The notes below the pieces were generated by a model that made no database searches, was not told the DNA's origin, and saw only the letters and a program-made list of their open reading frames with translations. Shown here one piece after another: positions 62,865 to 64,000 of a stretch of DNA of 64,000 nt (the stretch's first letter is position 1; the number at the start of each line of letters is the position of its first letter). This stretch comes from Mycobacterium sp. MYCO198283 (GTDB taxonomy: Bacteria; Actinomycetota; Actinomycetes; Mycobacteriales; Mycobacteriaceae), in assembly GCF_021213805.1 (NCBI RefSeq), contig NZ_JAJQJI010000009.1, positions 124,001-188,000 of the forward strand, given 5' to 3'. A program made the translations under genes and the position numbers.

Positions 62865-63725
62865 ATGAATAACACAGCCCGCCGGTGGCTGGCCGTCGCC
62901 GGAGTTGCGGCCACCGCCGTGGCCGCCGCGCTGGGGGCTACCGGCGCGACCGCGTCCGCCGAGCCGGTGCTGCCCCCGCCCGTCGCGCCCGCCACGGTCA
63001 CCCAGACCGTCACCGTGGTGCCGGGCGCGGCGCCCCTGGGCGTGGCGGCGGCGCCCCTGCCGGTCGGGGCCGGTCAGCCGGTGGGGGCCGGTCAGCCGGT
63101 GGTGCCCGCGGCCGCCGTGCCGCCCGTCGTCGCACCCGTCCCGGTGGAGACGGTGGTGCCGGCGCCGTCGGGCACGATCGCCGACTACTTCGCCGACCAT
63201 CACGTGCGGATGGAGCCGCAACGGGCCGACGGCTTCACCGCACTGGACATCACCGTCCCGCTGCCCACCGGCTGGAGCCGCGTACCCGATCCGAACGTGC
63301 CCGACGCGTTCCTGGTGATCGCCGACCGCAACGGCGCCGACCCGCTCTACACCTCGAACGCGCAGCTCGTCGTCTACAAGCTCGTCGGCGACGTCGATCC
63401 GGTGGCCGCCATCAGCCACGGCTACCTCGACAGCACCACGCTGCCGCAGTGGCGGACCACCGACGCCTCGATGCTCGACTTCAACGGGTTCCCGTCGGCG
63501 CGCATCGAGGGCACCTACCGGTTGGGCGACGCCACCCTCAACGCGTTCCGCCGCCACGTCATCGCCACCTCGGGGGCCGAGCGCTACCTGGTGACGCTGT
63601 CGGTGCTGACGACCGTCAGCCAGGCCGTCGCAGCCGCCGACGCGGTGGACGCCGTCGTCAACGGCTTCCGCGTCGCCGCCCCGCAGCCGTCGGCCCCCGC
63701 GGTGGCCGCCCGCGCGGCCAGGTGA
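62865..63725 (+). CDS. mtc28: Secreted proline-rich antigen Mtc28-like (LpqN/LpqT family)
   Basis: A 286-residue exported protein. ATG 62865 gives a signal peptide MNNTARRWLAVAGVAATAVAAALGATGATASA, a Pro/Val-rich segment, with QPVGAGQPVVPAA, then a C-terminal LpqN-type domain (FADHHVRMEPQRADGFTALDITVPLPTGWSRVPDP to ALNAFRRHVIATSGAERYLVTLSV). It matches the place and order of Rv0040c, divergent from leuS. Lacks a lipobox. Cell-envelope protein of unknown molecular function; a likely antigen in pathogenic species. Confidence 0.88.
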   Translation: MNNTARRWLAVAGVAATAVAAALGATGATASAEPVLPPPVAPATVTQTVTVVPGAAPLGVAAAPLPVGAGQPVGAGQPVVPAAAVPPVVAPVPVETVVPAPSGTIADYFADHHVRMEPQRADGFTALDITVPLPTGWSRVPDPNVPDAFLVIADRNGADPLYTSNAQLVVYKLVGDVDPVAAISHGYLDSTTLPQWRTTDASMLDFNGFPSARIEGTYRLGDATLNAFRRHVIATSGAERYLVTLSVLTTVSQAVAAADAVDAVVNGFRVAAPQPSAPAVAARAAR

Positions 63726-63752
63726 GCGCCGGCACCGCCGTATCCTGACCGC

Positions 63753-64000
63753 ATGCTGATCGCCGCCGTGCTGTGCCTGTGTGCCGCAGCGGGGCTGGCG
63801 GCCCCGGCGGCCCGGACGTTGCTGCGCTCCCCGGCGGACCCGGTGCGCCGGGCCGTCGCGCCGACGCAGCTCGCGGCCGCCGCCATGCTGTGCGCCGGTG
63901 GGATCGCCGCGGCGGTCGCCGCCCCGCCGCTGGGCGTGGTTGCGCTGCTGGCCGGCGGCGTGGGCGCCGTCGGGACCGTGGCCGCCGGCGCGTACCAGGC
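63753..64000 (+). CDS. Membrane protein (Rv0039c-like), partial
   Basis: The window ends 82 codons into this gene. It starts MLIAAVLCLCAAAGLAAP, a first transmembrane helix, and continues with a second hydrophobic segment (LAAAAMLCAGGIAAAVAA) and a third (LGVVALLAGGVGAVG). In M. tuberculosis Rv0039c has about 115 residues. It follows mtc28 by 27 bp on the same strand, as in that genome, so the two are probably cotranscribed. Confidence 0.75.
   Translation, partial: MLIAAVLCLCAAAGLAAPAARTLLRSPADPVRRAVAPTQLAAAAMLCAGGIAAAVAAPPLGVVALLAGGVGAVGTVAAGAYQ

Noticed and set aside
1..64000. tRNA or rRNA genes
   Set aside because: I saw no cloverleaf-like segment or rRNA sequence in the intergenic gaps; a dedicated scan would settle it.

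Overview
The window is about 64 kb of very GC-rich actinobacterial chromosome. Gene content and order match a rapidly growing mycobacterium (Mycolicibacterium type). From about 29.7 kb to the right end it follows, in mirror image, the M. tuberculosis origin-proximal block Rv0039c to Rv0058: dnaB (with intein), rplI, rpsR, ssb, rpsF, a GT87-type transferase (Rv0051-like), ponA1, a DUF5318 protein (Rv0049-like), PadR (Rv0047c-like), ino1, an alpha/beta hydrolase (Rv0045c-like), an LLM oxidoreductase (Rv0044c-like), GntR (Rv0043c-like), MarR (Rv0042c-like), leuS, mtc28 and an Rv0039c-like membrane protein. arr (rifampin ADP-ribosyltransferase) and a glucosylglycerate hydrolase support a rapid grower. 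All database-style names are from memory of the families; no search was run.

Left part (1-25.8 kb). This is metabolic and envelope genes in short, often alternating units: SDR, TetR, amidase, nitroreductase, acyltransferase, a GH5-like secreted hydrolase, an Old Yellow Enzyme homologue, a GltB-type FMN/Fe-S protein, a large secreted S15-like hydrolase, an MpaB-type oxygenase, a proline-rich secreted protein, an L,D-transpeptidase, an ABC-F ATPase, a GH6 cellulase (celA1-like), an ArsR/AHSA1 pair with a perfect palindromic operator, a fused HadA/HadB dehydratase, an NDH-2-like enzyme, a decayed DUF222 (13E12-type) pseudogene, a nitroreductase/MarR/LLM module and an amino-acid permease with a small membrane partner.

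Middle (25.9-29.7 kb). This small variable patch holds arr, an unknown conserved-looking protein, a divergent XRE-regulator/SDR pair with an inverted repeat between them, a truncated second SDR and about 430 bp of apparently decayed sequence. It abuts the conserved replication/ribosomal block, in which rpsF-ssb-rpsR-rplI ends at a strong 16-bp stem terminator just before dnaB.

Right part (29.7-64 kb). The syntenic core is interrupted by two insertions. The first (42.5-53.1 kb) is a tightly overlapping operon: DUF4132 protein, MoxR-type AAA+ ATPase, DUF5682 protein, VWA protein and SWIM zinc-finger protein. It ends in one or two tiny acidic/proline peptides with a nine-residue repeat and is followed by a PhoX-type secreted protein. 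This five-protein AAA/VWA/SWIM cassette has no assigned physiological role that I know of and is the best candidate here for an undescribed system. The second insertion brings a polar amino-acid ABC transporter (fused binding protein/permease plus ATPase) between the GntR and MarR genes, and glucosylglycerate hydrolase plus an SDR between MarR and leuS.
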